Source of the DNA: GWF2-38-10 sp964527595
GTDB taxonomy: Bacteria; Babelota; Babeliae; Babelales; RVW-14
DNA length: 64,000 nucleotides
Direction: 5' to 3'
Assembly (NCBI GenBank): GCA_964527595.1
Contig: CAZGPI010000005.1
Coordinates: forward strand, 1-64,000
The notes below the pieces were generated by a model. It saw nothing but the letters and a program-made list of their open reading frames with translations. It made no database searches and was not told where the DNA came from. Shown here piece by piece: positions 25,570-34,084 of the stretch. Numbering within the stretch: the first letter of the stretch is position 1; every line of letters starts with the position of its first letter. Position numbers and translations under genes: made by a program.

Positions 25570-26799
25570 ATGAAGAAATTATCCATGCTTTTGGGCTCGC
25601 TATTGCTTTTGCCAATAGCCAATCGGCCGCTTTTTAGCCAAGAAAACTATCTTTTTTCTTCCGAATCGGTCACCGAAGGACATCCAGACAAAATTTGCGA
25701 TCAAATATCTGACACAGTCCTCGATGCCGCGCTTACCCAAGACCCTAATGCTCGCGTCGCTTGTGAAACACTCGCAACACTCGGCATGGTGGTAGTCACC
25801 GGTGAAATTACCACAACAGCAATCCTTAACTTCCAAGAAATCGTCCGCGGCGTTCTTTATGATGCCGGTTATACTAATCCAGATTATGGCATGAGTTATA
25901 AAAGCTGCGCAGTGTTGGCCGCCGTTAACAAACAAAGCCCAGATATTGCTCAAGGCGTACAAGAAAGCGAACAACACGAACAAGGCGCCGGCGATCAAGG
26001 CCTTATGTTCGGCTATGCCTGCAATGAAACGCCTGAACTTATGCCCTTGCCAATAAACTTGTCACACCAACTTGCACGACGCCTTGCGGAAGTTCGTAAG
26101 AATAAGACGTTAGCATGGCTTCGTCCTGATGGTAAAACACAAGTTACCGTTAAGTATGTCAACGGCAAACCAACCATCGTTACCGCAGTCGTCGTTTCAG
26201 CACAACACGATCCATCAATTTCGCACGACATCATCAGACAAGAAATAATAAACAATGTGATCCTGCCAATTTGTGGAAAATATGTAACACCTGAAACAAA
26301 GTATTTTGTTAATGAAACCGGCTCATTTGCCATTGGTGGCCCAGAAGGCGATACCGGACTAACCGGCCGTAAAATCATTGTCGATACCTACGGCGGCATG
26401 GGCAGGCATGGTGGCGGCTGCTTCTCGGGCAAAGACCCATCTAAAGTCGATCGATCTGCTGCATACATGGCGCGCCATGTAGCAAAAAACATTGTCGCAG
26501 CAGGAATCGCTGAAAAGTGTGAGGTTCAAATTGCTTATTGCATTGGTGTTGCCGAACCAGTATCGGTTTACGTCAATACTTTTGGCACCTCAAAAATAGC
26601 CGCTGAAATGATTGAAGCTGCCGTCCGAGCTACATTTCCGCTCAAACCGGCTGGTATTATAAAATATCTCAATCTTAAGCACCCTATCTACAGACAAACG
26701 GCAGCTTATGGACATTTTGGCCGTGAAAATGAAGCTGGCTTTACGTGGGAGCAAACAAATAAGGTGTCGGAACTTAAGCTTGCCCTTGGAATGGCTTAA
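25570..26799 (+). CDS. metK: S-adenosylmethionine synthetase with N-terminal signal peptide
   Basis: Makes S-adenosylmethionine from methionine and ATP. The catalytic domain is complete: FSSESVTEGHPDKICDQ, GEITTTA, GAGDQGLMFGYA, the P-loop-like GGPEGDTGLTGRK, and GGMGRHGGGCFSGKDPSKVDRS. Where normal enzymes begin with about three residues before the FTSESV block, this one has about 26. They form a classical signal peptide: KK, then MLLGSLLLLPIAN, then a polar region ending in FSQ. AAAGGAG before the ATG at 25570 supports this start, and only one internal Met (residue 6) precedes the domain. A signal peptide on this cytosolic enzyme is very unusual. Confidence 0.9.
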   Translation: MKKLSMLLGSLLLLPIANRPLFSQENYLFSSESVTEGHPDKICDQISDTVLDAALTQDPNARVACETLATLGMVVVTGEITTTAILNFQEIVRGVLYDAGYTNPDYGMSYKSCAVLAAVNKQSPDIAQGVQESEQHEQGAGDQGLMFGYACNETPELMPLPINLSHQLARRLAEVRKNKTLAWLRPDGKTQVTVKYVNGKPTIVTAVVVSAQHDPSISHDIIRQEIINNVILPICGKYVTPETKYFVNETGSFAIGGPEGDTGLTGRKIIVDTYGGMGRHGGGCFSGKDPSKVDRSAAYMARHVAKNIVAAGIAEKCEVQIAYCIGVAEPVSVYVNTFGTSKIAAEMIEAAVRATFPLKPAGIIKYLNLKHPIYRQTAAYGHFGRENEAGFTWEQTNKVSELKLALGMA

Positions 26800-26827
26800 A
26801 CAAAAAATCACCTATGACGCTTTTTAT

Positions 26828-26856
26828 AGGGCAGGTTGCATAACCTGCCCTCATTC
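26828..26856 (+). terminator. hairpin after metK, probable terminator
   Basis: GGGCAGGTT (26829-26837) pairs perfectly with AACCTGCCC (26842-26850) around GCAT. The following TCATTC is only weakly T-rich. Confidence 0.55.
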
Positions 26857-26948
26857 ACGCCAATGCATACACGTTGTATAAACGTCTTTTTTATGTTAAT
26901 TTACCTCTCTACTAAACAATTATTTCCCCGGAATTAAAACAAAGGTTG

Positions 26949-28289
26949 ATGCCTACCATGTTTGAATTTTTATCACAAAAATTTTCAGGCGTTTTAGGTT
27001 GGCTTAAAGATCGCGGCCGACTAACCGAAGAAAATATAAATCAAGCTCTCCAGCAGGTTAATGATGCCCTATTGGATGCAGACGTTCCATTAGAAATTGT
27101 GCAACAATTTCTTGAAAACATTAAAACCGAGGTTTTGGGCAAAAAAGTCCAGACGTCGCTTAACCCAGGCCAACAATTTATAAAAGTTGTTCACGAGCAA
27201 CTTCTTGCATTTTTAGGTGGCGCCAACACCATGACAACTGTTGCTTTTCAAATTCCCTCGGTAATCATGGTCATGGGGCTTCAGGGATCTGGCAAAACAA
27301 CATCGGTTGCAAAACTTGCCCGCTGGGTCATTCAACAAGCGGCAACACGCGGTAAAAAACGCCGAATTCTTTTGGGCTCTGTCGACTTTTATCGCCCAGC
27401 CGCTATTGATCAACTTGAAATCTTGGCCAAACAAATAGAAGTAGACTTTTACCGCCCCAAAAGCACATCGGTCACTGCCGCGGCTAAAGAAATCTATGAT
27501 TACTTTAAAGCTAATCATTACGAATTGCTTTTCTTGGACACAGCCGGCCGTTTACACATTGATGACACCATGATGCACGAGCTGGTCGAAATAAATGCGA
27601 AATTAGCACCAAAACACAAGTTTTTAGTCCTTGATGCAATGACCGGTCAAGAATCGCTTAATGTAGCTAAGGCATTTGATAAAGCCGTTGGCTTTGATTC
27701 AGCGATTCTCACCAAAATGGACAGCGATACACGTGGCGGCGCCGCATTTGCGTTCAGATATGCTCTCAAAAAGCCAATAGCATTTGTTGGGTCTGGTGAA
27801 AAAATTGACGACCTTGAAAACTTTATCCCTGAACGCATGTCATCACGCATCCTCGGCATGGGCGACATTCTGACACTCATCGAAAAGGCCAACGAAAGCA
27901 TTGGTACAGATGACCAAGAAGCCATGACCAAGAAATTGCTCCAAGGTAATTTCACGCTCAAGGATTTTGCAGGCCAGTTATCAATGATCGACAAACTTGG
28001 ATCGCTGCAAAAAATTACCCGCTACCTTCCAGGCATGGGAAGCATATCTCCGGAGCTTATGGAAAAAGGTCAAGTTGAAATTAAGCGTTTTAAGGCAATA
28101 ATTTCATCAATGACCGCCAAGGAACAGGCATTTCCACAGATTTTGGACGCCTCACGGAAGAAAAGGGTTGCCTGCGGAGCTGGAGCAACAGTGCAAGATA
28201 TCAATCAATTACTACAAAGATTTGAACAAAGTAAACAATTTGTTAAAATGTTTAAGAATATGGGTAAGTTCAGAAATTTCTGTTTATAA
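26949..28289 (+). CDS. ffh: signal recognition particle GTPase Ffh (SRP54)
   Basis: Targets nascent membrane and secreted proteins to the translocon together with SRP RNA and FtsY. The order is an N domain (helices from MFEFLSQKF), a G domain with GLQGSGKTTSVAKLA (G1), VDFYRPAA, DTAGRLHID (G3), and TKMDSDTRGGAA (G4). The methionine-rich M domain contains YLPGMG and the RNA-binding SRKKRVACGAGATVQDIN. ATGs at 26949 and 26958 are both possible; the nearest AAAGG is three bases before the first. It heads the ffh-rpsP-khpA-trmD series, a common bacterial order. The abundance of secreted proteins in this region fits active SRP/Sec use. Confidence 0.95.
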   Translation: MPTMFEFLSQKFSGVLGWLKDRGRLTEENINQALQQVNDALLDADVPLEIVQQFLENIKTEVLGKKVQTSLNPGQQFIKVVHEQLLAFLGGANTMTTVAFQIPSVIMVMGLQGSGKTTSVAKLARWVIQQAATRGKKRRILLGSVDFYRPAAIDQLEILAKQIEVDFYRPKSTSVTAAAKEIYDYFKANHYELLFLDTAGRLHIDDTMMHELVEINAKLAPKHKFLVLDAMTGQESLNVAKAFDKAVGFDSAILTKMDSDTRGGAAFAFRYALKKPIAFVGSGEKIDDLENFIPERMSSRILGMGDILTLIEKANESIGTDDQEAMTKKLLQGNFTLKDFAGQLSMIDKLGSLQKITRYLPGMGSISPELMEKGQVEIKRFKAIISSMTAKEQAFPQILDASRKKRVACGAGATVQDINQLLQRFEQSKQFVKMFKNMGKFRNFCL

Positions 28290-28375
28290 CACATGTGAAA
28301 CCTGATCTCCCTTTTAAGCGTAACGTTATAATATTACATATTGATCTTTAGGAATTTCTAGAAAGGAATGCGATA

Positions 28376-28621
28376 ATGGCAGTTAAGATTCGTCTTAGCA
28401 GATTAGGCACAAAAAATCGTCCATATTGGCGGATTGTTGCGCTAGAAGAAAGTAGCAAACGCGACGGTGCGTTTTTGGAAGATCTTGGAACGTATGATTC
28501 AATTAAACACCAAGTTATTAGAATCAAAATCGACGCGATTCAAGCATTAGTAGCCAAAGGTGCTTTGTGCAGCCCAACAGTTGCCAGGATCCTCAAAACA
28601 CAACGTGCTCAAGCTAAGTAA
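28376..28621 (+). CDS. rpsP: 30S ribosomal protein bS16
   Basis: An 81-residue small-subunit protein beginning MAVKIRLSRLGTKNRPYWRI, the hallmark of bS16. RDGAFLEDLGTYDS follows, where most have RDGRFIExLGxYxP, and the C-terminus is lysine-rich. GAAAGGA precedes the ATG. It lies 86 bases after ffh and upstream of khpA and trmD, the usual cluster. Confidence 0.97.
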   Translation: MAVKIRLSRLGTKNRPYWRIVALEESSKRDGAFLEDLGTYDSIKHQVIRIKIDAIQALVAKGALCSPTVARILKTQRAQAK

Positions 28622-28710
28622 TAAATCCAATTGAATCTTCATATACAATTCCTGCTTATAGCAAGTGGATTCAATGAAGATTTAATTGATTAATATCACG
28701 CAGGAGAAAC

Positions 28711-28944
28711 ATGCTTAAGGAATTGGTAGAACAAATCGTCAAAAAACTTGTTGATCGACCAGAGAGCGTTGTTGTTACTGAAATTAATGGTGAGCAATCA
28801 ACCATTATTGAGTTACGCGTTGCGCCAGAAGATCTCGGCAAAGTTATTGGCAAAGAAGGTAGAACAGCTCGATCAATCAGAACATTGGTTCAAGCTGCAG
28901 CCTCCAAGGACCACAAGCGCGCTGTTCTTGAAATTTTAGAATAA
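28711..28944 (+). CDS. khpA: KH-domain RNA-binding protein KhpA
   Basis: A 77-residue single KH-domain protein. The core reads LRVAPEDLGKVIGKEGRTARSIRTLV, with the GKEG loop (GxxG) that contacts RNA. The position between rpsP and trmD matches KhpA (YlqC) in many bacteria. KhpA normally works with KhpB/Jag, and a diverged Jag is encoded at 22324-22998. CAGGAGAAAC precedes the ATG. A strong terminator follows. Confidence 0.92.
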   Translation: MLKELVEQIVKKLVDRPESVVVTEINGEQSTIIELRVAPEDLGKVIGKEGRTARSIRTLVQAAASKDHKRAVLEILE

Positions 28945-28977
28945 ATTTTGACTGCAAGCATAAGCAAAATAAGTACC

Positions 28978-29005
28978 AAAGGCCGGCATCGCCGGCCTTT
29001 TTTTT
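28978..29005 (+). terminator. rho-independent terminator between khpA and trmD
   Basis: AAAGGCCGGC (28978-28987) pairs with GCCGGCCTTT (28991-29000) around a 3-base loop and is followed by a T-run. It separates rpsP-khpA from trmD, exactly where rimM would normally lie. Confidence 0.9.
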
Positions 29006-29021
29006 ACCCACTAAAAGGCCT

Positions 29022-30392
29022 ATGAAAATTTCAATCATTACTGTATTCCCCGAACTTCATGAATTGTTTATCAAAACAAGCATCATTGGCCGCGCCGCAG
29101 AAAAAGGCTTGGTTGAGTTCAACATCGTTCGCTTTTCAGATATGTGTCCGCCCAAAGAACGGATTGACGAACCAACGGTCGGTCCAGGCGTTGGCATGAT
29201 CATGAAGCCAACCGTTGTTCAACAAGCAATAACAATTTGCGAAGAAAAATGGGGACACGGATTTAAGGTCTTCTTCTCTCCTCAGGGTATAAAACTTAAT
29301 CAACGCAATCTGGCCGTAATTGCCAAAAACATTCAACAAGAAGCAGAAAAAAGATGGATCCTGAATCAAGTTCAGGATGACAAAGTGGAATTATCCCGCT
29401 CACAATCACCCCATCTTATTCTCGTTTGCCCACGTTATGAAGGCGTTGACGCCCGAGTAGAAGAACATTACGCCGACCTAATTATCTCAATCGGCGACTA
29501 TGTAATTATGGGCGGCGACCTTCCAGCTCAAGTCTTCTTAGAGGGCCTCTTGCGACTCGTTCCTGGAATTGTTGGCAAACAAGAATCTGTTGAACAAGAC
29601 TCCTTTCAGTCACCATTTTTTGACCACCCAGGATATGGATTACCCGTCACCTGGGAAGGCAAAACAATCCCAGATGTGCTCAGATCGGGCAACCATGCCG
29701 AAATTGAACGCTGGCGTAAAGAAGCGGCCGCAAAAAAAACCATCGAGCAACGATTTGACTGGTTTGCCAGCAGCCAACCAACTCAAGAAGATATAACACT
29801 CGCAAAAAAATTTATCCCGCCACATTACGTTGCGCTCATGCATACCGATGTCAACCTTAAGGAAGGCCGCGTCGGAACAACCTCTATAGCATCGCTTGAT
29901 ATTCACGACACCGCACGAGCCTGCGCAACCTACAATATCAAAAACTTTTTCATAGTCTGCCCATTAGTTGATCAACAAGGAATTGTTAAAACATTTTTAA
30001 ACTTTTGGGGATCGGAACAAGGCGCCAAATACAATCAAACACGCCAACAAGCGGTAAGCCTGGTCAAACAACTTGCATCATTTGACGAACTAATTGCAGC
30101 CATTGAACGACAAGAAGGCGTCAAGCCAATAATTGTTACCACGTCGGCAAAAGATCACCCTTTTGGCAAAAAAATCGACTACCAAAGCCAAACTGAGGTA
30201 TGGAGACACAATCGCCCGATTCTGTTTGTTTTTGGCACCGGACAAGGACTAAGTGACCACATTTTGGCAAAATCAGACTACCTCCTCGTTCCACTTCAAG
30301 GATTATCTAACTACAAACACCTATCGGTCAGATCTGCCGTATCCATAATTCTCGATCGATGGCTTGGATTACATCCAGAAATATGTGATTAA
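29022..30392 (+). CDS. trmD: TrmD tRNA (guanine-37-N1)-methyltransferase fused to a second SPOUT-type RNA methyltransferase
   Basis: Residues 1 to about 265 are TrmD, which methylates G37 of tRNAs: ITVFPELH, PGVGMIMKP, RYEGVDARVEEHY, SIGDYVIMGGDLPA and a C-terminal helix block with WRKEAAAKKT. Residues about 268-456 form a separate domain typical of the Methyltrn_RNA_4 (PF09936) group, with SIASLDIHDTARA, YNQTRQQA, FGTGQGL and YKHLSVRSAVSIILDR. In other bacteria the second gene often follows trmD; here the two are fused. About 25 extra residues (RWILNQVQDDK and flanks) interrupt TrmD before its CGRYEG-type knot motif, encoded by a palindromic repeat. That motif reads CPRYEG, with Pro for Gly. 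Confidence 0.9.
   Translation: MKISIITVFPELHELFIKTSIIGRAAEKGLVEFNIVRFSDMCPPKERIDEPTVGPGVGMIMKPTVVQQAITICEEKWGHGFKVFFSPQGIKLNQRNLAVIAKNIQQEAEKRWILNQVQDDKVELSRSQSPHLILVCPRYEGVDARVEEHYADLIISIGDYVIMGGDLPAQVFLEGLLRLVPGIVGKQESVEQDSFQSPFFDHPGYGLPVTWEGKTIPDVLRSGNHAEIERWRKEAAAKKTIEQRFDWFASSQPTQEDITLAKKFIPPHYVALMHTDVNLKEGRVGTTSIASLDIHDTARACATYNIKNFFIVCPLVDQQGIVKTFLNFWGSEQGAKYNQTRQQAVSLVKQLASFDELIAAIERQEGVKPIIVTTSAKDHPFGKKIDYQSQTEVWRHNRPILFVFGTGQGLSDHILAKSDYLLVPLQGLSNYKHLSVRSAVSIILDRWLGLHPEICD
29351..29383 (+). repeat. 33-bp palindromic element, copy 1, inside trmD
   Basis: The core is ATCCTGAA-TCAAG-TTCAGGAT with perfect 8-bp arms, preceded by AAGATGG and followed by GACAA. It matches the element at 55894-55926 over all 33 positions except the loop and two stem pairs, which change together on both sides. 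It is translated in frame as part of TrmD. Confidence 0.75.
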
Positions 30393-30501
30393 TAAAGAAG
30401 ATTTCACCCTTTCTTTCATTTTCTCGTTTTTACGAATTTGAACATGATAATTTCTTTAGGCTAAGAAAAGAATCTTACAATGTTTAATTTAAGGGTGATT
30501 C

Positions 30502-31455
30502 ATGGAAAAGAAGTTATATCGCATATTTATGTCATTTGGCTTTACTATTTTCTTCGTCTTAAAAATTTGCGCTTGTAGTAATTTTGGATACATTTCTTAC
30601 GCTACACTTAATATCGGGGATGATATCCAAGCAATCGCCGCAAAAAACTTTTTGCCTGAAGACAGTCTGGGTATTGATCGCGAATTCATAGCAGAATTTA
30701 AGAGCAACTCAGTCATTAGCACCATAGTAAACGGTTGGTACATGCATACAAAAAATGGTCTTTGGTATCGGCCAGATGTTTCGGCACCAGAAAAAAGCTG
30801 GCCACCATCACCATCGCTAGATCCCCTTCTTATATCAATTCACTTTACAAAACAATTCGCCCCACTCGCTTTATCCGATGAAGGAATCGCTTACTTAAAA
30901 TATCATGGACCCGTTGGAGCTAGAGATTATTATACACTTGGTGAGTTACAGAAAAAAAACATTCCTAGCTACTTTTCAGGATGCTTAACCCTAACGCTAA
31001 AAAACTCCAATAAAAAACGTGATGTTATCATATATGCCGTTGATATAGACCGCGAATGCGTAGAATTCATTAAATCAAAAACAAAATGTAAAGTTGAAAC
31101 GTTAACACACAACATTCGTGGAGCCATGCAGCTTAACCAAAAGCTAAGAATGCAATATGCAGAAAGTATTCTAGAAAAATATAGAACGGCAAAATGCGTA
31201 ATTACATCGCGGCTTCACGCCGCCCTACCATGCATTGCTTTCGAAACGCCTGTTTTACTCATCGAAACAAAAAACGAACCATCCCGATTTAATGGATTGG
31301 GAGAACTTATGAAAAGTTGCACCAAAGCTCAGTTCCTCAATAACAATGTCGATTTTGATTTTGATAAACCACCAAAAAATTCTAATTCATACCTTCCTAT
31401 ACGAGAAAATTTAATAAAAATTGTAACCGATTGGGTTACAAGAAAATCAAAATAG
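30502..31455 (+). CDS. polysaccharide pyruvyltransferase-family protein with signal peptide
   Basis: The 317-residue product resembles the PS_pyruv_trans (PF04230) family. It has an early NIGDDIQAIAAKNF segment, the domain core with a VGARDYYTLGELQ helix, and the signature C-terminal ITSRLHAALPCIAFETPVLLIE. Family enzymes add pyruvate ketals to exopolysaccharide sugars and normally work in the cytoplasm. This one begins with a hydrophobic segment (FGFTIFFVLKICACS) typical of a signal peptide. AAGGGTGA precedes the ATG. It starts a three-gene group of surface-polysaccharide-like genes that separates trmD from rplS. Confidence 0.75.
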   Translation: MEKKLYRIFMSFGFTIFFVLKICACSNFGYISYATLNIGDDIQAIAAKNFLPEDSLGIDREFIAEFKSNSVISTIVNGWYMHTKNGLWYRPDVSAPEKSWPPSPSLDPLLISIHFTKQFAPLALSDEGIAYLKYHGPVGARDYYTLGELQKKNIPSYFSGCLTLTLKNSNKKRDVIIYAVDIDRECVEFIKSKTKCKVETLTHNIRGAMQLNQKLRMQYAESILEKYRTAKCVITSRLHAALPCIAFETPVLLIETKNEPSRFNGLGELMKSCTKAQFLNNNVDFDFDKPPKNSNSYLPIRENLIKIVTDWVTRKSK

Positions 31456-31480
31456 CCAGACCAAGTTGATTGAAAATTTT

Positions 31481-32488
31481 ATGGACATTAAACGTATTTT
31501 AACCTGTTGTTTCTGCGCTATTATTTCCATTGCCAATTGCGACGAATCAATTGGCGATCAAGCTTTTCCATTTTTTACTCATAATTTATGGCAAAAAAAT
31601 CTTTGGAATAAAGATTTGCAATGTTATTTACATTATGCACCAAGCAATGAAGAGCTCCGAGAAAAGCAATGCGGCTCGTTATTAAATGTTATCAGCGTAA
31701 GTCTCTTTAGGCCACCTATAAAATTGAGGAATAAAACCTCTAACAAATATGCACATGATAATCAACGAGCCAACGTTTATGTAACCGGCCTTAATAGCTT
31801 AATAAAAAGCTTCCATGCGTTTTTTCCCACTTGGATATTGCGAATCTACTACGACGCATCTCTTTTCGTCCCAAACGAAAGCGAAACCGAAAGCTTCAAA
31901 GCACTATTCGAATTACATAGAGCTGACAAGCAACTGCAATTTGTTCAATATTATTTTCCCATATTTGCAGAACAAAACGATTGCTATCATCATCAATGCG
32001 TATTTGGAATGCTCCCGCGATTCCTCGCTATCATTGACCCCTCTGTTTCTCTTGCATATATAAGGGATGTTGATTCTGAATTGAAGCAACAGGATAAAGA
32101 CGTCGTTGACCAGTGGCTTACCACAACGCAAAAAGATTTTCTATTTTACTGCAGTAATAATTACAAATATGACCCATTAAAACCAAACTTCATGTCGCGT
32201 TTAGCATGGATCCCTGCCGATAAGTTTTGCGCGCTTGGTGGGCTGTGGGCTGCTAAACACCAAAGCATACAAATTTTGCAAGAAATGCTATCGGTTCTTA
32301 TTGCAGCTATTGATGATCCTCATGCGTTGTTAAGAAAAGGCATTTACGGATCAAACGTATGCGGACGAGGGTTTGATGAATTTCTTTTGGACTTTTGCAT
32401 TATTTTAAAAAAGGAAAAAGAAATAGCCATTTATGACCGGCTAACCAAAGAAGTAAGAAACTGGATCCAATACCCAAAGATAAATTAA
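31481..32488 (+). CDS. secreted or anchored protein with glycosyltransferase-like DxD motif
   Basis: Not firmly recognised. From the ATG at 31481 the 335-residue product has a signal peptide (ILTCCFCAIISIANC). A globular domain follows, containing VYVTGLNSLIKSF, WILRIYYD and especially LAYIRDVDSE near residue 198. A hydrophobic strand ending in RDxDS is typical of the DxD metal-binding site of GT-A glycosyltransferases. GGLWAAKH and GFDEFLLDF follow, again reminiscent of that fold. A TTG at 31466 would add five residues. It lies 25 bases after the pyruvyltransferase-like gene. It ends in a 4-base overlap with a convergent gene. Confidence 0.55.
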   Translation: MDIKRILTCCFCAIISIANCDESIGDQAFPFFTHNLWQKNLWNKDLQCYLHYAPSNEELREKQCGSLLNVISVSLFRPPIKLRNKTSNKYAHDNQRANVYVTGLNSLIKSFHAFFPTWILRIYYDASLFVPNESETESFKALFELHRADKQLQFVQYYFPIFAEQNDCYHHQCVFGMLPRFLAIIDPSVSLAYIRDVDSELKQQDKDVVDQWLTTTQKDFLFYCSNNYKYDPLKPNFMSRLAWIPADKFCALGGLWAAKHQSIQILQEMLSVLIAAIDDPHALLRKGIYGSNVCGRGFDEFLLDFCIILKKEKEIAIYDRLTKEVRNWIQYPKIN

Positions 32489-33345
32489 TCGGTTGTGTTA
32501 ACCTCTATCGACTTCGTTGTCGCCTCTTCTTTAAACAGTTTTTGCTTCGACATATGCTCAATTTCACCTTCAATAAAATCTTTTGATAGCACCAATGCGG
32601 AGATCGTATGCTGTATTGAAGCATGTCGCCGAATCGTTATCGAAGCAAATTTTTCTTTAAAAGCATCAAGTAAAACATTTGCCGCCGGAACATCCTTTGG
32701 ACAATAACTGTAAATAAGCGCAATATTCGGAACTTTTTCAAACCCGGCAACAACCTCATTCAAATCACGCCAACGACTTCCTGCTCGAGATATCCCATAA
32801 AATTTACTTGCTGACGCTTTATCAACTTGTGGATTAATGGCTATAACCCCGCCCAACCCCAAAAGAGTTGCATAAAAAATAGCGGCATATCCCCCCATAG
32901 AACTTCCAAGCGTAAAAACACTTGCCGGTTCAATGCCACATAATTTTATATGGTAATTAATAATTTCGCTAAAATGCGGAATATAATCGGCAGCGTCGTT
33001 TCCCAAATACCATGTTAGATCATCATCGCGAAGAAAAAGATATGCCGTATCACTCCATTTTTCATCATCACACCAAAACCATGAAAATAAGGAATACTTT
33101 CCTTTGGTTGCGCCATTAAAAACAATAATCAGCCGCTTTGGCTTTTCTGCTGGATAAAACAGAAAAGGCTTTTCAAACATCGTTTTTTCATATTTTTGTA
33201 TTATGTAGGAACATTTCTCGGCAAATGTTTTATGGTAAATCTTGGGTAATTCTATGCCTTTTGCCAAAAAGCTTAACCCCGCTAAAAAGATCGCCAGAAA
33301 ACAATGCTTCTTCTTAAAAACACCGGAAAACAGCAACGTCACCAT
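32485..33345 (-). CDS. secreted alpha/beta-hydrolase-like protein
   Basis: A 286-residue protein with a signal peptide (hydrophobic residues 14-28) and an alpha/beta-hydrolase pattern. A strand RLIIVFNGA leads to the nucleophile elbow LGSSMGGYAAIFYA (Ser near 145) and the strand GGVIAINPQ. A late HASIQHTI could supply the catalytic His. The combination resembles capsule-associated hydrolases (XcbB/Asp2-like), though that link is only suggestive. Its location beside a pyruvyltransferase-like and a glycosyltransferase-like gene points to surface glycan processing. The convergent neighbour overlaps by four bases. Confidence 0.65.
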   Translation of the reverse strand: MVTLLFSGVFKKKHCFLAIFLAGLSFLAKGIELPKIYHKTFAEKCSYIIQKYEKTMFEKPFLFYPAEKPKRLIIVFNGATKGKYSLFSWFWCDDEKWSDTAYLFLRDDDLTWYLGNDAADYIPHFSEIINYHIKLCGIEPASVFTLGSSMGGYAAIFYATLLGLGGVIAINPQVDKASASKFYGISRAGSRWRDLNEVVAGFEKVPNIALIYSYCPKDVPAANVLLDAFKEKFASITIRRHASIQHTISALVLSKDFIEGEIEHMSKQKLFKEEATTKSIEVNTTD

Positions 33346-33492
33346 AAAAAGCTCCTTCAGGAAATCAAATCACATCTTCATAGTTTTTTAGTTTATGAGC
33401 TGCCAAAAAGCATTGTCAAGCCTTTTAAAAGCTATACAACAGAAAAAGGCTCAATACACATTGTCAATAAAAACATTTCGTAAGCATTTTTA

Positions 33493-33521
33493 TTGATCAC
33501 ACCAATAAATTTGGCTATAAT
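33493..33521 (+). promoter_or_regulatory. putative promoter of rplS
   Basis: TTGATC (33493-33498) and a consensus TATAAT (33516-33521) are separated by 17 bases, 82 bases upstream of the rplS start. This fits rplS having its own promoter after being separated from trmD. Confidence 0.6.
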
Positions 33522-33603
33522 TAGGGTACTTTTTTGTATTTTCACAAATAAATTTTAGTGATTTAAGAAAACTACTTACTAAGCGCGAGAGCCAAGGAAT
33601 ATC

Positions 33604-34017
33604 ATGAAAGCTGCAAAATTAACAAAAGAAACGATTCTTGATTACGGAATTATCGAACGTAATTTTCCAGAATTTAAAGTTGGTGACACAATTGAAGTTT
33701 CCCAGCTCATCAAAGAAGGCGAAAAAGAACGTATTCAGCTCTTTGAAGGTGACGTCATTGCACAACATAAAAATGGTGTTGCATCAACCTTTACCGTACG
33801 CAGAATTGGTGCTAACAGCATAGGCGTTGAAAGAATTTTTCCTTATTACGCCAAAACAGTTGATAGCATTCGTGTAGTTAGACACGGCCTCGTACGTCGA
33901 GCAAAACTTAACTATCTTCGTAAACTTGTTGGTAAAGCTGCCCGTATTAAAGAAAATCTTTTCTTTAAGGGTGGTCGAGGCGCCGCGAAAAAAGCTGCTG
34001 CTGCCAAAGCCAGCTAA
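33604..34017 (+). CDS. rplS: 50S ribosomal protein bL19
   Basis: A 137-residue large-subunit protein at the subunit interface. Recognisable blocks are FKVGDTIEVSQLIKEGEKER, LFEGDVIA, FTVRRIGANSIGVERIFP and VRHGLVRRAKLNYLRKLVGKAARI. A Gly/Lys/Ala tail (GGRGAAKKAAAAKAS) extends beyond the usual end near 115-120 and echoes the basic tail of the histone-like protein. In most bacteria rplS directly follows trmD; here 3.2 kb with three unrelated genes lies between. GCCAAGGAATATC precedes the ATG. Confidence 0.97.
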   Translation: MKAAKLTKETILDYGIIERNFPEFKVGDTIEVSQLIKEGEKERIQLFEGDVIAQHKNGVASTFTVRRIGANSIGVERIFPYYAKTVDSIRVVRHGLVRRAKLNYLRKLVGKAARIKENLFFKGGRGAAKKAAAAKAS

Positions 34018-34084
34018 GCGGTCCTTTTAAATGTTTATAGCAAAGAGAAAAATGCTTACTAATGCAATCGCCAAGAATTTCATC

